Part shown: positions 11,621 through 23,505 of the stretch, piece after piece
Layout of the letters: each line of letters begins with the position of its first letter
Position numbering within the stretch: position 1 is the stretch's first letter
DNA from: Diospyros lotus
Lineage: Eukaryota; Streptophyta; Magnoliopsida; Ericales; Ebenaceae
Direction of reading: 5' to 3'
Length of the DNA stretch: 64,000 bases
Assembly (NCBI RefSeq): GCF_014633365.1
Contig: NC_068339.1
Location: 2,423,001 to 2,487,000 of the forward strand
Notes under the pieces: model-generated
What the model was told of the DNA's origin: nothing
The model's input: the letters and a program-made list of their open reading frames with translations, nothing else
Database searches by the model: none
Translations under genes and position numbers: made by a program

Positions 11621-13243
11621 ATCTTCAGTTGATAGATAATATTACAAGGAAGGGGTAAGAGTCTCCGCGAGTTTGATGGAATGCCATTTCCTGACGATGT
11701 TGATGAATTGGTGTCTGAAAATAGGCTTATATATGATGAGCTATCGTATGATAGGAAAAAATTAACAGAGGATCTTAAAAATTATGTCAACCAGTTGACT
11801 GATGAGCAGAGATATGCTTACGACAGAATAATGCATGCTGTGGATGGTGATGAAGGGGGTGTGTTCTTTTTAAACGGTTTTGGAGGAACTGGGAAGACCT
11901 TTGTATGGAAAACACTCTCTGCTGGAATTCGATCGAAAGGAGATATCGTGTTGAATGTTGCATCAAGTGGTATTGCGTCACTTTTGTTACCAGGGGGTCG
12001 TATAGCTCATTTTAGATTTGCCATTCCCCTAAACCCCAATGAAGACTCCACGTGTAATATTAGATAGGGGAGTCCACTGGCAAAATTGATAGCAAAAATG
12101 AAGCTAATAATCTGAGACGAGGCTCCTATGATGCACAGATATTGCTTTGAAGCCTTGGACAAAACCATGAGAGATGTGTTAAGGTTCTCCATTAATGATA
12201 GCAATGATAAACCTTTTGGAGGAAAAACAATCGTGTTTGGTGGTTATTTTCGTCAGATTTTGCCTGTTATTCCAAAAAGTAGCAAACAAGACGTTGTTTA
12301 TGCCACTATCAATTCATCATACTTATGGACACATTGTGTGATTTTGAAACTGACAAAAAACATGAGGCTTCAGAGTTCTAGCAACTGTCATGATGTGCAC
12401 GAACTAAAAGATTTCTACGACTGGCTTTGCAATATTGGAGATGAGAAAATTGGTCGGGAAAATGATGGAAAAATGATCGTCGATATTCCACGTGATGTTT
12501 TTGTTGGTGCATCGGATGATACAATTCAATCTATAGCTGAGAGTACACACCCGTCTTTTTTAGAAAATGTTTGTGATGCATCTTATATGAAAGGAAGAGC
12601 CATTCTAGCACCCACACTCGATGATGTCCAACCTATACATGATTTCATGATTTCTAAAAATCCGTGTGAAGAGAGGACATATCTTAGCTCAGACACAATG
12701 TGCCACACTGAAAGAGTATTTGGTTTGTTTGCAGAAATTCATTCAACCAAATTTTTAAATGAAATAAGATGTTTCAGGGTCCCTAATCATGAATTGAAGC
12801 TTAAAGCTGGTGTCCCTGTTTTGCTTATGAGAAATACTGATCATGCTTTAGGATTTTGCAATGGTACAAGATTGGTCATCACAAAACTCGGATTCCATGT
12901 TTTAAAGGCAAAGATGTTGTCAGGTGATAATGCAAGTAACAAGGTTTTTATTCCACGTATGTCATTAACTCCTTCAGATGTGCGGTTACCTCTTAAATTT
13001 CAGATAAGACAGTTTTCATTGATTGTTTCTTACGGCATGACCATAAACAAGAGTCAAGGTCAGTCACTGGCACATGATGAAGTGTACTTGAGAAGGCCAG
13101 TGTTTGCTCACGGTCAACTTTACGTTGCACTTTTTAGAGTTACAAGTTGATAAGGATTGAAAATTCTCATATGTGACGGTGAAAAAAAACAAATTGATTC
13201 GACAACAAATGTCGTGTATAAAGAAGTGTTCCAAAAATTGTAA
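11621..13243 (+). pseudogene. PIF1-type helicase domain of the Helitron (exon 7)
   Basis: The exon follows a pyrimidine-rich tract and TAAACAG acceptor. Motifs in order: Walker A GFGGTGKT, motif Ia SSGIASLLLPGGR, Walker B DEAPM, GGYFRQILPVIPK (the family usually has GGDFRQ), LTKNMR, GVPVLLMRN, and SYGMTINKSQGQSL, ending YVALFRVTS (normally YVALSRVTS). Stops fall at 12065, at 12113 (a TGA where Trp precedes DEAP), and as a TGA-TAA pair at 13148-13153. The frame then continues as GLKILICDGEKK to a final TAA at 13241. The D-to-Y and S-to-F changes would also damage function. The family enzyme unwinds donor DNA during rolling-circle transposition. Confidence 0.95.
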
Positions 13244-13341
13244 CAATACTTTATATGTCAATTTATTCATATTACATTTGAATTAGCTCATATTACTCTT
13301 ATTATAATATTTTTCAATTAAAATTTATTTTTTCAATATTT

Positions 13342-13373
13342 TATAGCCGTGCAACGCACGGGTGTGAAACTAG
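13342..13373 (+). other. Helitron 3' terminus: hairpin plus CTAG
   Basis: The sequence CCGTGCaacGCACGG (perfect 6-bp stem, 3-base loop) is followed by gtgtgaaaCTAG, ending at 13373 before a host T. This is the classic CTRR end with its subterminal hairpin, which acts as the stop signal for rolling-circle replication. The paralogue at 49080 confirms the boundary to the base. Confidence 0.95.
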
Positions 13374-14276
13374 TTTGTTTTAGATATCTACTTTCTTTGT
13401 TATAGTTGTAAAATTTGTTTTGGAAGAGGTACTTCAATTTGATGAATAGGACAATTAATGCCAAAAATCATGCCATGGGCTATATGATTTCATTGCTTGC
13501 AAGGGTGTTCACTGTATATATATGCACATATTTAGATGGCGGCACTTACTAAAAAATGCCTACATGAAAATCCTACATCTCTTGTTTTCTCTTTTAATGT
13601 TTTAAGTTGAAAATAATACTATGTAAATGTTCTATACTTTTGATTAATATTTATACACCCCAGGTGCCTGAAGTTCGCACTTCGCACTTTGTTTCTCGGG
13701 ATATACCCAGTGTACATTATTTATTTTGATCTATATATTTACCATTTGATAAATAAATAAATAAAAAAAGGATTCTTGGCACCTTTCATAACTATGCATA
13801 GCTCTAAAGGTATATTGATCTGACCCTAACTCTAACGAGTATTTGTACTTCATTTTTTGGTGACCGTACATTGTACTAATAGTTATATGGTTTTCTCTAT
13901 TACTAATGTATAAAACTTATTTTCGAGGAGATGAGTTTTGTTTTGTTGATTCTGTTGCATGATACAGTTGTATTAGAATTTGTTTTATGCGTGCATGTCT
14001 ATTGAAAAAATAGATATTGTCACACTTTCATCATTCGTTATTTTGATGGTCATGCCACTTAGTTAAAACTATCTATACATGCTAGTCGTTAATAAATAAG
14101 AATGTTTACATGTAGAAAAAGGAACCCCATGTAAGTCTCTTGGCTTAGCTCTTGCAATTCATCTTTACGTTATGTTCTCGTTCAAACAAAGAGCGTATTT
14201 GGAATGTTATTAGGGTTTAAGGGCAAGCTTTAGCAGTCTAGTATTATTGATATTTATCAAAGTTTTTACTATAAAA
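13374..14276. other. Host spacer between the two Helitrons, paralogous to 49080-49965
   Basis: About 900 bp of AT-rich sequence aligns almost base for base with 49080-49965, starting tttgttttagatatct and ending actataaaa. No gene is visible. It is the same stretch that lies upstream of an AHL-like promoter at 50.3 kb, so this locus was once a unit of that array before both Helitrons inserted. Confidence 0.9.
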
Positions 14277-14280
14277 CTAG

Positions 14281-15388
14281 TGTTCACCCGTGCGTGGAGG
14301 TGTAATCACAATAAATTTAAAATTAAATTTTAATTAATATTAAAAAATTCATATATTAGTCTTGAAAATACAATATCTTAAATCTTAATTAGTATTGAAA
14401 AACCCATGCATTACTCTTGCATTAAATTAAAGATAGTGATTGATTAATTATTAAGGTAAGATTATTTATTATATTATATATTTATTTATAAATTATAAAT
14501 ATAAATATAAATTAAAACTTCTAAATGTGAGAAAGTATGGATTTTTCAATACTAATTAAAAATTTACTCAAAATTTTTAATTTTTGATCTTGAAATTTAA
14601 TTTTTGCAATGATGACAAAATTTTGAAAATATGAATTTTGACTTATTTTTCTTTCACTATGTATTAATTTTCTTCCATAGTCTTATAAATCTGATATGTT
14701 AAATCTTAATTAACATTGAAAAATCCATATATTAATAGTTATTTTTTAATAATTGTGGAATTAATCAAAAATAATATTATAAATATTTTTTTATTAATGA
14801 TATTTATAAAAAAATATTTATTTTTAATTCATTGAAAAATTATATATCTATACATGGCATAATTAATAATTTAAATTATTTATTTAAATTTTTTATTAAT
14901 AATATTTATTTAATTGATAGTGAAAAATTCCAAAATACTTTATAGGAGATCTCCAATAGCTTTGGAATAATAAGTACTAAATGCAAATTATTTTTATTTT
15001 ATACAAATAAATAATTTTCTATGACTTAATTAATAGTTTAAGTTGTCTATTCATATTCTTCAAAAATAATATTTATTTTTGATTTATTGATGAATTAATC
15101 AAAAATAATATTATAAATATTTTTAATTAATTGATGAGAAGATTAATTGAGTTTAAAATTAAGTTATAAATAAATATCATAAATAGTATTGGAAACCCAT
15201 GCTTAATTTTTTACTTTAATTATTAATTATTACTATCTTTAATTTAATATAAGTTTTAGAGGTAAAAAATACTTTAGCAGACTACTAGACGAAAAAAATG
15301 CTTGGCAAACTACTTAATAACTAAATATTTATATACACATAATAATGCATTGAAAAATCCATGCTTAGAAGTTGTTGACACACATTTT
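14281..15388 (-). repeat. AT-rich degenerate repeats of the minus-strand Helitron, 3' part
   Basis: Nearly all A/T. Segments such as aataatatttatttttgatt and cattgaaaaa...cccatg recur here and again at 23506-25741, showing that the body of this Helitron is made of diverged repeats of one unit. No reading frame or RNA gene is supported. Confidence 0.7.
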
Positions 15389-15590
15389 TGTATCACCTCG
15401 CATCGAGCGATAGGAAGGTTCGGAACAACTTATCCTGATGGAACTATGCAAACTTCCCAAATGGGTCACCCATCCTTGGATTTTCCCAGGTTAAACATGC
15501 TTAACTCTGGAGTTCTTTGCTTGCATTCAGCCCAAAAGGTATGCAGGTGGTGTTGACCTGCAGCTGTGGGCCCCATGATGATGATACGAT
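15372..15590 (-). repeat. 5S-rRNA-like repeat, left arm (Cassandra-related)
   Basis: On the minus strand this reads gaactccagagttaagcatg, then ccaaggatgggtgaccca, matching the box A and box C regions of plant 5S rRNA. It ends ggtgataca at plus 15389. Cassandra TRIM retrotransposons carry such 5S promoters in their LTRs and begin TGTAA... The arm is an inverted counterpart of 23286-23505, and homology runs about 18 bases past the LTR-like end (ttgttgacacacatttt against ttgttgacatacatttt). Confidence 0.6.
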
Positions 15591-15640
15591 GTGTGTAATA
15601 CCTCAAGAGCCCAGAAAATGATAGTATATATCGAGAATAA

Positions 15641-16228
15641 GTAGGGGGCTGTGGGCTGGGCTAGCCCGTGGGCTAGAGGACCGGGCCAGACCCTTAGCCC
15701 ACAAGGCCTAATGGGACAGGCCCGATGGGCCCGACCCTTTTTTTCTTTTTTTTTTTTTAAATAATTTTTTTAAAAATAATACATATATAAATATCAAAAT
15801 AATAGATATATAAAAATCAATTTTTTTCTTTTTAAATTTTTTTTCATCTTAATTCTTAAGTTTTAAATATTATTTCATCATTTTATATTTCAAAATTCTA
15901 TATGCCTTATAAATTTTCTTGTGAATTGATATGAAAAATAATGTACATTTAAAAAAGAGAATGTTTATTTATAATTTAAATATAAAAAAAATTAACTTAA
16001 AAATTTTAAATAAATTGATGGTTATTATATATATATTGCAAAATTAAATTTTTTAGTATCTAATATCAATAATTATTAAAGAATAACAAAATTAAAAAAA
16101 ATGAGTAAGGGCCTAACTGACTGGCCCATAAAGGCCTCATGGGCCCAGCCCAAAAGGGCCCAACGGGCCACAGGCCGGGCCGTGGGCCCAATTTCTTTGG
16201 CTCGGCCCAGCCCTTTTGACACCTCTAG
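15641..16228. mobile_element. Non-autonomous hAT-like element (GGGCC-rich ends)
   Basis: Both ends are packed with gggcc/ggccc words (gggctgggctagccc at left, ggcccagcccttttgacacc at right) around an AT-rich core. The right end read inward is TAGAGGTGTCAAAAGGGCTGGGC, a common form of plant hAT terminus. The left end is gtagggggctgtgggctggg. An 8-bp target duplication could not be fixed (agaataag against gataatac), so the limits are approximate by a few bases. Confidence 0.55.
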
Positions 16229-16241
16229 ATAATACAATGTT

Positions 16242-16253
16242 TGTAATACCCTA
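16242..16253 (+). repeat. Start of the right 5S-like repeat, separated by the LTR insertion
   Basis: The 12 bases tgtaataccctа-like (TGTAATACCCTA) join to agagcccagag at 23291 once the LTR insertion and one CCCTA are removed. A near copy, tgtaatacctcaagagccca, stands at 15594. Confidence 0.6.
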
Positions 16254-18589
16254 TGTAACACCCCACTTTCCTGGACACGTTATAACTTGGGACAATTCCG
16301 GAACAATAATTTTTTTTTTTCAAACATTAATGCTACACCGAATTATTCCTCGAATTAGTCCCAGAATTCTCATCTATTAATCTCAAGAGAGAATCATTAT
16401 ACACATCAAATTATGGAAGCAAAGATCGAAACCTGATATCTTAACATTAATCATAAATAACTTCTTACATCTTCAACATTTCTCAAAACGTTCAGAATCT
16501 AAAGTAACAGAACTTAAATACAGGGGCTACGTAACATACATTCCATTCTTCATACACTCTGCTAAGTTCCATTTCACGCATCATTCATCCTCGTATCTAC
16601 TATAATTTCTATCTGGAACGTTTGAATATTCCAAGGGCAAAACCCAACTTAGATGATGAATCATCTAAGTAAGGGTACGTAATGCTATATCATGTGTGTA
16701 TGCAATGTCTTACCTCGTAATTGTCAACTGCACCCCTCATGCTACCTACCATTTTAGCGGCCACCTCTTTCGAAACTGGGGTGTATGGGTGCACCCTTGG
16801 TAAAGCAACGGTGCCAGTTCGTACTCCCTACGGCCTTAATGCGAGTGATCAATTATATTAACGTGTATTTATACATTTCATAGTCATGTCATGTATCCAG
16901 TCTATGTGATGGATACATATCAGGGCATGTCAATATGATGAAAACATTCCCGAGAATCGAGTTTCTTAAGCATAAATCACTTACAAGCAAACATTTTTCG
17001 TAAAACTAACTTTAATTAGGGAGTACCACTTACCTTCTCAAGCTTATTGGGCTACCTCGATATTTGTGCATTGCCTCATGCATCGCCTCGATTTGCGTGC
17101 CAGCTTCAAAATTTGCACCAGTCACCTCAACTTAAATCTCAAAGCATCCTAATCACCATAGGTATTTAAATAAATATTAAAACCTATTTTTCCATAATTT
17201 CTGGCAATTTCTTTAATTTTCTCTCTATTTCTTCCTATTTTTCCTCAATAAATCCAAACTAAATATTTCTCAAATATTTCACTATGAAAATTCATAAAAT
17301 AATATTCTTGAATTTATGAAAATTTTTAAGAAATTTTACTTACCTTAACTTAGCATCTCTGGCTTCCCAGTATGCGTGCCATATTCTCGAAATGCATGCT
17401 CAAACCATTTTTCGTACCCAAAGTCTCCGAAATATTAATAAATATCCAAACCCTATTTTTTTGGATTTTTTCAAGAATTTCTCCTATTTTTCTTCTTTTT
17501 CTTTCTTTTCTTTTCTTTTCTTTTTTCTTTTCTTTTTTTTTTTTTTTTTTTTTTCTTCTTCTTCTTCTTCTTCTCCTCCTCATTCTTCTTCTTCTCCTTC
17601 TTCCCGCATGACCTGCAACTCCCACCCATGGCTCCCTGCTCTAGCCTCCGGCCAGCCACCTCCACCCTCCGTCGGCCGCCTCCGACCTCCCCGGCTATTG
17701 CCACGCTCGTCGCGTCGCTGCTGGCAGCCGCACACCGTCGCGGCTGCTACTACCTCGTTGCAGCAGCTTGTGGCCATGGCCGCCGCTACTGTGCGGCCGG
17801 CTTTGGCCTTGTTTTGGCCACTCCGGCCGACGCTCCAGCCTCCAACGAGCCTCCCGAGTTGCCTCACCTTGCTGAACGTTGCTGCTTCGATTGATGGTCG
17901 CAGCTACCCCGTTCGGTTTTGCTGGGAGCTTGCGGCCATGACTACCGCAAGCTGTTGCAACCCACCTCGGCTGCTTTCGGCTATCGTTGCAGTTGCCTCG
18001 GTTGTAACACCCCGTCTCGCCAAGCGTGTCACTATAAGGGTATTCTCGGGATTTCTTTTTTTTTTCCTCTTTAAGTTCAACACGCGCGGTATTTCAAGAA
18101 CAATCTTCACATGCAGAAACAAAACCTCGCGAACCCCAGTCTTGCCCGTTTAACTATCAAGATCAATAATCTTAAACTAAACGAGTCTTAATACAACGCA
18201 GCGGATACACTAATACCAAAACACCATAATTCTTACATTGTGTTTCCATAGCAAAATATGTAATACAGATCAAATGATAAAATTGCTATTATACAATTGT
18301 TCATTTACAACCTGAAATGCATATTAAATCCTCCAAACGTTACAACGACTTAACAAACTAAGCACCATTGGGCCTCAACCGGCCACATCCTTGCCCTCGC
18401 AGCAGTTCCTGGCTGGAACATTAAACGTTCCAGGGGCATAGCCCAAGTTAGATGATAAAACATCTAAGTGACGGTATAGAAACAGATTATACAATGCATG
18501 AGAGACACACGAGCATGGCATATTCAGACAAGCGGCAACATGCAAACATGTCTAACTCGAGATATCACCTTGACATACTTAATCCCTCG

Positions 18590-18725
18590 AATGTCCCACT
18601 ATGGCACACGTTCACCTGGTCCAATGTTAATCCCTCGAGTGCACCGTCGTGACACCCGTTCACCTGGTTTAACATTATTCCCTCGAGTGCCCCCAGTGTG
18701 ACACCCGTTCACCTGGATTAACATT
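18590..18725. repeat. ~49-bp minisatellite inside the nested LTR
   Basis: Three copies of a unit containing cgttcacctgg (18609, 18657, 18706) with ccctcgagtgc between them. It belongs to the LTR. The short reading frames over it are not supported as genes. Confidence 0.8.
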
Positions 18726-19334
18726 GTCCCAATCTCAAGCAGACCCCATCCCGCCCCATACGGACCCAACGATGCAATTAAACTTGACCCCAAATGATAT
18801 GAAAATTTACACGCCATGCACCAACATTTTAAAATAAAACAGTTAATGCAATGAAGCAAATATTGACACAATGATCATAAGTAAAAGCCTTGTAAAACAA
18901 TTTATGTCTAGGAGGGTATAATCGCTCACTAGAACTCACCACAAGCACCTAAAACACTTCTAAGACAAGAAAAAGTTGGAATCAAACCACTCACCTCGAA
19001 CGTATTCGGATCGCCTCGATCCTCGTGCACGGCCTCGATTTACGTGCCAAACCCCAAATACTTGAACTTGTGCTCAACCTCCAGCCAAGATACTTCCTAA
19101 ATATCATATTTAATTGAGGAAGCATTAAAATCCATTTTCCTCAATTTTTCCTTAATTTTCTCTATTTTCTCCCAATTTTCTCCTTGATAATTCCAAAATA
19201 ATTATTTCCTCAAACATTTTCCAAAATGTTTCAACATGATAAATCCTCAAATAAATTAACAAAAATACTGGAATTAAAATTACTGAATTACCCTTTGGCA
19301 CGCGCCTAGCGCGTGGCTGCGCGTGAAGGCTGGC

Positions 19335-21347
19335 TGATTAGTGGTTAATTTTGTAAAAATTTTGTTATAATTATACCCTTCTTTCGATCTTAAATATGGT
19401 TTAAATTAGATATTAATATATATTTTATGGTTATATGTAAATTTAAATTGAAAGATGAATGAAATGAAGTTCTAAAGTAAATAATAATAATATATAAAAT
19501 TATATATAATACATATATATCATTATATGCATGCATGTAATATATATATAATATAATCTAATATATATATATGTGCCATGTGTAATACATATATATAATA
19601 TATAATTTATTAATAACATTAAATTATTTTTATTTTTTTTAGGCATGAAGAATTCAAGTCCATGAAGAAATCAAAGCCATGGAGAAATCAAGTCCATGAA
19701 GAAATCAAACCCATGAAAAATTAAAGTCCATGAAGAATTCAAGCCCATGAAGAATTAAGGCCCAATTTGAGCAACCCATGGAAAATATTATTTGGAGAAG
19801 GCCCAAGGATTATTTTTAATCCTAATGAAGATTAAAAACCAATTTATAGAAATTTATTTTTATTTTTTATGTGAGAGCTTTATTAGGTGTGTTTTTTAGC
19901 TAAAATCCATTTAACTATTATGTGGATATTATAGCTAAAATCCATTTAACTTTATGAGTGCTTTATTAGGTATGTATTTTAGCTAAAATCCATTTAATAT
20001 TAGGTGTGTATTATAGCTAAAATCCATTTAACTTTAAGTGTGTGAGTGCCCATTAGATATAATTATGTCTAATTGAATAATTGAAATTGTGTGGTTTGTA
20101 TTGCATCTTGTGGCCTATAAATAGCTCACTTGATTGCATTTGTAAGTGTGATTATTATTCTTGAATAAAAGTTTAGTTGTTTTCTTATAATTCTCTCTTT
20201 GAGAATTGTTCTTGTTCTTTCTCATTTTCTTTAGTACTTTCTCTTATAATCTTACTTTTTTTTCTTTCTTTTTTTAAATTCTTATGTCATTTATTATTAC
20301 TTTATTATTCACCGCCTAAATGGCCGGTTAATTTGTGCCTTTAAATTTCTGTAATTTTAATTCTTGTCATTTAATTATTCACCGCCTAAATGGCCGGTTA
20401 GTTTATGCCTTTAAATTTCTGCAATTTTAATTCTTGTCATTTAATTATCCACCGCCTAAATGGCCGGTTAGTTTATGCTTTTAAATTTCTTGTCATTTAA
20501 ATTCTGTTATTTAAATTACGTCATTTAAATTTCTGTCAATTAACTTTCAAATAAAAATGAGTAGTTAAATCTAATCTTGGGTTAAGGCAAGGACAGTGTC
20601 CAATGCCAATGATTCCCAAAGAAAGCTGCGCTTTAAATAAGTAACATTAATTTAAATTTCAGTATGAGTGTGTATTAATTATTAAAAAATCACTAGGTTT
20701 GGATTGGAGCGTAAGCCTAACTTAGAGCTTTCATGCCATGTATGAGAGTTACTAGAACTGGAAACGCTATCATACCCAAACCCGGATGATTAATTTAGTT
20801 GTTTTGTATATTAATTGTAATTGGATTTATGGTAGTTGCTTAAATTAGAATCCCGCATATCATATATGGGGATTGCTTAACCTAGAACTATCATCATCTC
20901 TAATTGCATTTAATAACAAACCCTCATATCTGAAATTAAATTAATGTTGCTAATCTTATATGCTAAAATTTGGGAATCAACGGGTTGGTACTGAAATTGT
21001 CTTAACTCAAGCACTATCCAAATTCATATTTTTACGTTTAATGTTTATTTCAATTTTTGCCTTACTTTATTTTCTAGTATCTGTTGTCTAAAAACAAAAC
21101 CATAAAAAATCTTGTTGTCAATTTGTCCAAATGCGTGTGCGTGTGTGTGACATTCTTTTTCTTTTGCCATAAATAAATCTCTCAGTGGACGACCTAGATT
21201 CATCCAGAAAATATAAATTTAAATTTGGACTACAACTGCACTCGTACACTGGCGAGTATAAACCTCTCACTAAAATAAAAAAAAATATAAAAGTTTTATT
21301 ATGATTTGTTTTTATTGTGTTTTAATTGCAGGGTGAGAGTGCAGTCA
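19335..21347 (+). mobile_element. Innermost solo LTR (2.0 kb) with U3 repeats and a TATA box
   Basis: Ends TGATTAGTGG and GAGTGCAGTCA are flanked by target duplication CTGGC at 19330-19334 and 21348-21352. Removing it rejoins a GC-rich palindromic stretch (ggctgcgcgtgaaggctggc with gcgtgcagccacgcgcc). On the plus strand it carries short repeats of catgaagaaatcaag (19640-19770), four copies of agctaaaatccattta (19890-20030), a TATA box cctataaatagctc at about 20115, and AATAAA near 20163. A 70-bp tandem repeat around accgcctaaatggccggtta starts at 20311, 20381 and 20451. The superfamily is not established; Ty3/Gypsy is likely from size. Confidence 0.8.
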
Positions 21348-23285
21348 CTGGCGCGTGCAGCCACGCGCCACCATCTTCTCCAATTTTCCGGCCGCCGTCG
21401 ACGTCTCCGATGCCCAAACAAAAGATACCCCTTGAAGCCCTTGGAGAATCGATCCTAATGGCATGATTTTCGTGTCGAAACGTCACCGGAAAATGCCCCA
21501 AACGGGCAGTTACAGACGGCCAGTGGCGGTCCGCCACTCGTTCTCGGCCAAGCCTCGTTTGGCCTCTAAGCTGATCCAAAATGCTTCAAAACACTCCCAT
21601 TTTCTTCTCCTTGACACAAGGATCAGAAACCCCTTAATCAATCTCCCAAAATCATTCGAAAACAAGGTCGATTTCACGCCCCAAAATCCGAAACCCTCGG
21701 CCCCTTTTATACCCAAAAACCGATCGAATTCCGGCCAATCAACGGCCTCAACTTGGACCCCAAGCATCCCATCGCCGTATACGACCTCCCCCGAACCTCC
21801 CTCGGCCGTCCAATCTCCAGATTTGGCCTCCATGTGCGTGGATTTGCGGCGGCCACCTTCCTTCGCGTTCACACCATCATTTTCCATTTATTACACTTTG
21901 GCCCCCAATTTCTTTAAACGACACTTCTGCCCTTTTCACAACACCCCTGATAAATCCAAATATACCACTAAGTCCCTCAAGCTTAGCACATCTCGTTTGA
22001 CCTCGAAATTCCTGAAAAATTACCGTTTTGACCTCCCTCTGGCAGATTTAGAAAACTGCACTTAGCCCCGGCTGGTTAAATTGACCCTAAATCCATTTAA
22101 TTTAACCTGAAATCGCTTAAGGGTTGTTTTATACTTAAAATATTAGTCCTTGAAACGTTCCGTTGACCTTTTCAGATATCTCTAACGTCGATTCGATTTT
22201 CTCAGCCCAGTCGACAGTTGTACCGAAAACTGTTCTTGATCCAATTTCTTTCATCACTAAAAATCATAATTCGAATCACTTGTCGATATTGTATAATTTT
22301 CTTTGGCTATCTAAGGTCCGGGTTACTCCCTCCGACTGATTTAATTATCTAAAACTGCGTTAGTGTATCATATAGCCTTATTCTTTCGATAATTCCCGTT
22401 ATACCCTTCATTAAAAATCATTTATACTCTTAATAATTTCTCGGGTATTACATCGGTCCTCCAACATCACTTCCATGCTTCTCCCTTGATCACCTAGCCC
22501 TCTCTTCCTCTCTCTCGGCAGAAGCTGCTCACTGCCATTTGCTTCCCATTTCTTCTCTATTTATAGGCATTCCATAGCTTGGGCGCCAAGCTCTTCTATG
22601 CTTTTGCCCATACCTTAGCCATGTCCCTCTGCAACTTGGCCATCACTTTGACACTCGGCCATGACGCTTCCAAAAACTTCGCGAAGTAGTTTGCACACAC
22701 GCACAATGCATATATATATATATAATTATAAAGCTATATTACACTAATTTATTACACATTTAATTAAAGAAAATTACACCTAAATCCCAATTTTGTTCTT
22801 AATTTCACTTGACTAATTTCTTTTTTTTGCAACTATGCCGTTAAACATTGAATTAATTTACATTCCAATATCGAAAATGCAAAATTAATAAATTCAAAGT
22901 TACTCGATAAGGGCGATTTCGCCCCAGCGTCCTCACTGAGCTATCGTTTCATCCTGAAACCACTGAAGGGTTGATCGTTACACAAAATCGGAGCCCCCCT
23001 AGGGTTCCATTGATTTTTCGGGAGTCTTCTACAACGATTTGGTTTTACAGCCTAAATGGCGGCTATATTTTAGCTATACCGAAACCATTCCCGATCTGAT
23101 TTCTTTTGATACCATAAATCCTATCTCAGAACGCTCATCGAAACCATATAATTTTCTTGGACAATTTCACCTCGAGGCACTCCCTACAGCCAATTCCGTA
23201 CTTATAACTGCTATCGAGCTAATTTTTCGGTATTCTAAATTTATTGAAATTACGTGGTATCCTCATACGAACATGGGGTATTACA

Positions 23286-23505
23286 CCCTAAGAGCCCAGA
23301 GAATGGTAGTATATATCGAGAATAAATAAGAATGGAAACAACACCAATTGGATACCTTTTGAGCTGAATATAGACAAAGAACTTCAGGGTTAAGTGTGCT
23401 TGACTTGGGGTAGCCCAAGGATGGGGTGACCCCTCTGAGAAGTTCGCGTAGGCCCATCAGGGTAAGTTGTCTTGAACCTTCCTATTACTCGATGAGGGTG
23501 TTACA
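23286..23505 (+). repeat. 5S-rRNA-like repeat, right arm (Cassandra-related LTR)
   Basis: The plus strand has agggttaagtgtgcttgact (5S box A) and ccaaggatggggtgaccc (box C) in the spacing of 5S rRNA, then gagggtgttaca at 23494-23505. The start is at 16242, before the LTR insertion. This is the arrangement of the LTR of the TRIM retrotransposon Cassandra, whose 5S region works as a polymerase III promoter. The sequence is too diverged to be a 5S gene. Confidence 0.65.

Larger units (their letters stand above)
1..13373 (+). mobile_element. Degenerate autonomous Helitron (5' end outside the window or unrecognised)
   Basis: This span carries, in Helitron order, an N-terminal domain, a Rep endonuclease core with HUH and two-Tyr motifs, a PIF1-type helicase, and a Helitron 3' terminus (short hairpin then CTAG) ending at 13373. 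The paralogous sequence at 49080 continues exactly from 13374. The empty site there reads caaaa/tttg, which is the A/T host dinucleotide Helitrons use. By that comparison the left flank should end in agcaacccaaaa. I do not find this in the window, so the 5' end is probably upstream of position 1. Stops, frameshifts, duplicated exons, a SINE and a solo LTR show the element is dead. Confidence 0.8.
18003..22452 (-). mobile_element. Nested solo LTR of a related family (about 2.4 kb after removing its own insert)
   Basis: Ends TGTAACACCCCGTC and CTCGGGTATTACA are flanked by target duplication TCGGT at 17998-18002 and 22453-22457, inside the LTR at 16254-23285. Near 18430 it shares the motif ...aacgttccaggggcatagcccaa... 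followed by gttagatgat with the outer family (16620 and, inverted, 9790), so the two are related but distinct. Without the insert at 19335-21347 it is about 2.43 kb. A 49-bp minisatellite lies at 18590-18725. Confidence 0.85.
16254..23285 (-). mobile_element. Solo LTR (about 2.58 kb) interrupted by a further LTR
   Basis: The outer ends are TGTAACACCCCAC at 16254 and GGGGTATTACA at 23285, with target duplication CCCTA at 16249-16253 and 23286-23290. Minus-strand sequence from 23285 (TGTAATACCCCATGTTCG) matches the solo LTR at 7594, and the stretch from 16254 matches the end of that LTR (ttataacttgggacaattcc). The LTR body is 16254-18002 plus 22458-23285, about 2.58 kb against 2.67 kb for the sister. 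A TATA-like cctataaatag lies on the minus strand near 22560. No internal retroelement domains are present. Confidence 0.9.

Noticed and set aside
17392..18153. A 253-residue open frame
   Set aside because: It crosses the pyrimidine tract of the LTR, the border between two nested LTRs at 18003, and shows no domain. A real protein would not span an insertion border.
18003..22452. Complete LTR retrotransposon with two LTRs and an internal region
   Set aside because: After removing the 2-kb inner LTR, the remaining 2.4 kb matches a single LTR in length and has no gag, protease, reverse transcriptase or integrase motif.
23340..23500. Functional 5S rRNA gene
   Set aside because: Only the internal promoter part resembles 5S, with many changes, and it sits in a TGTA...TACA repeat. 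A Cassandra-type LTR explains it better.
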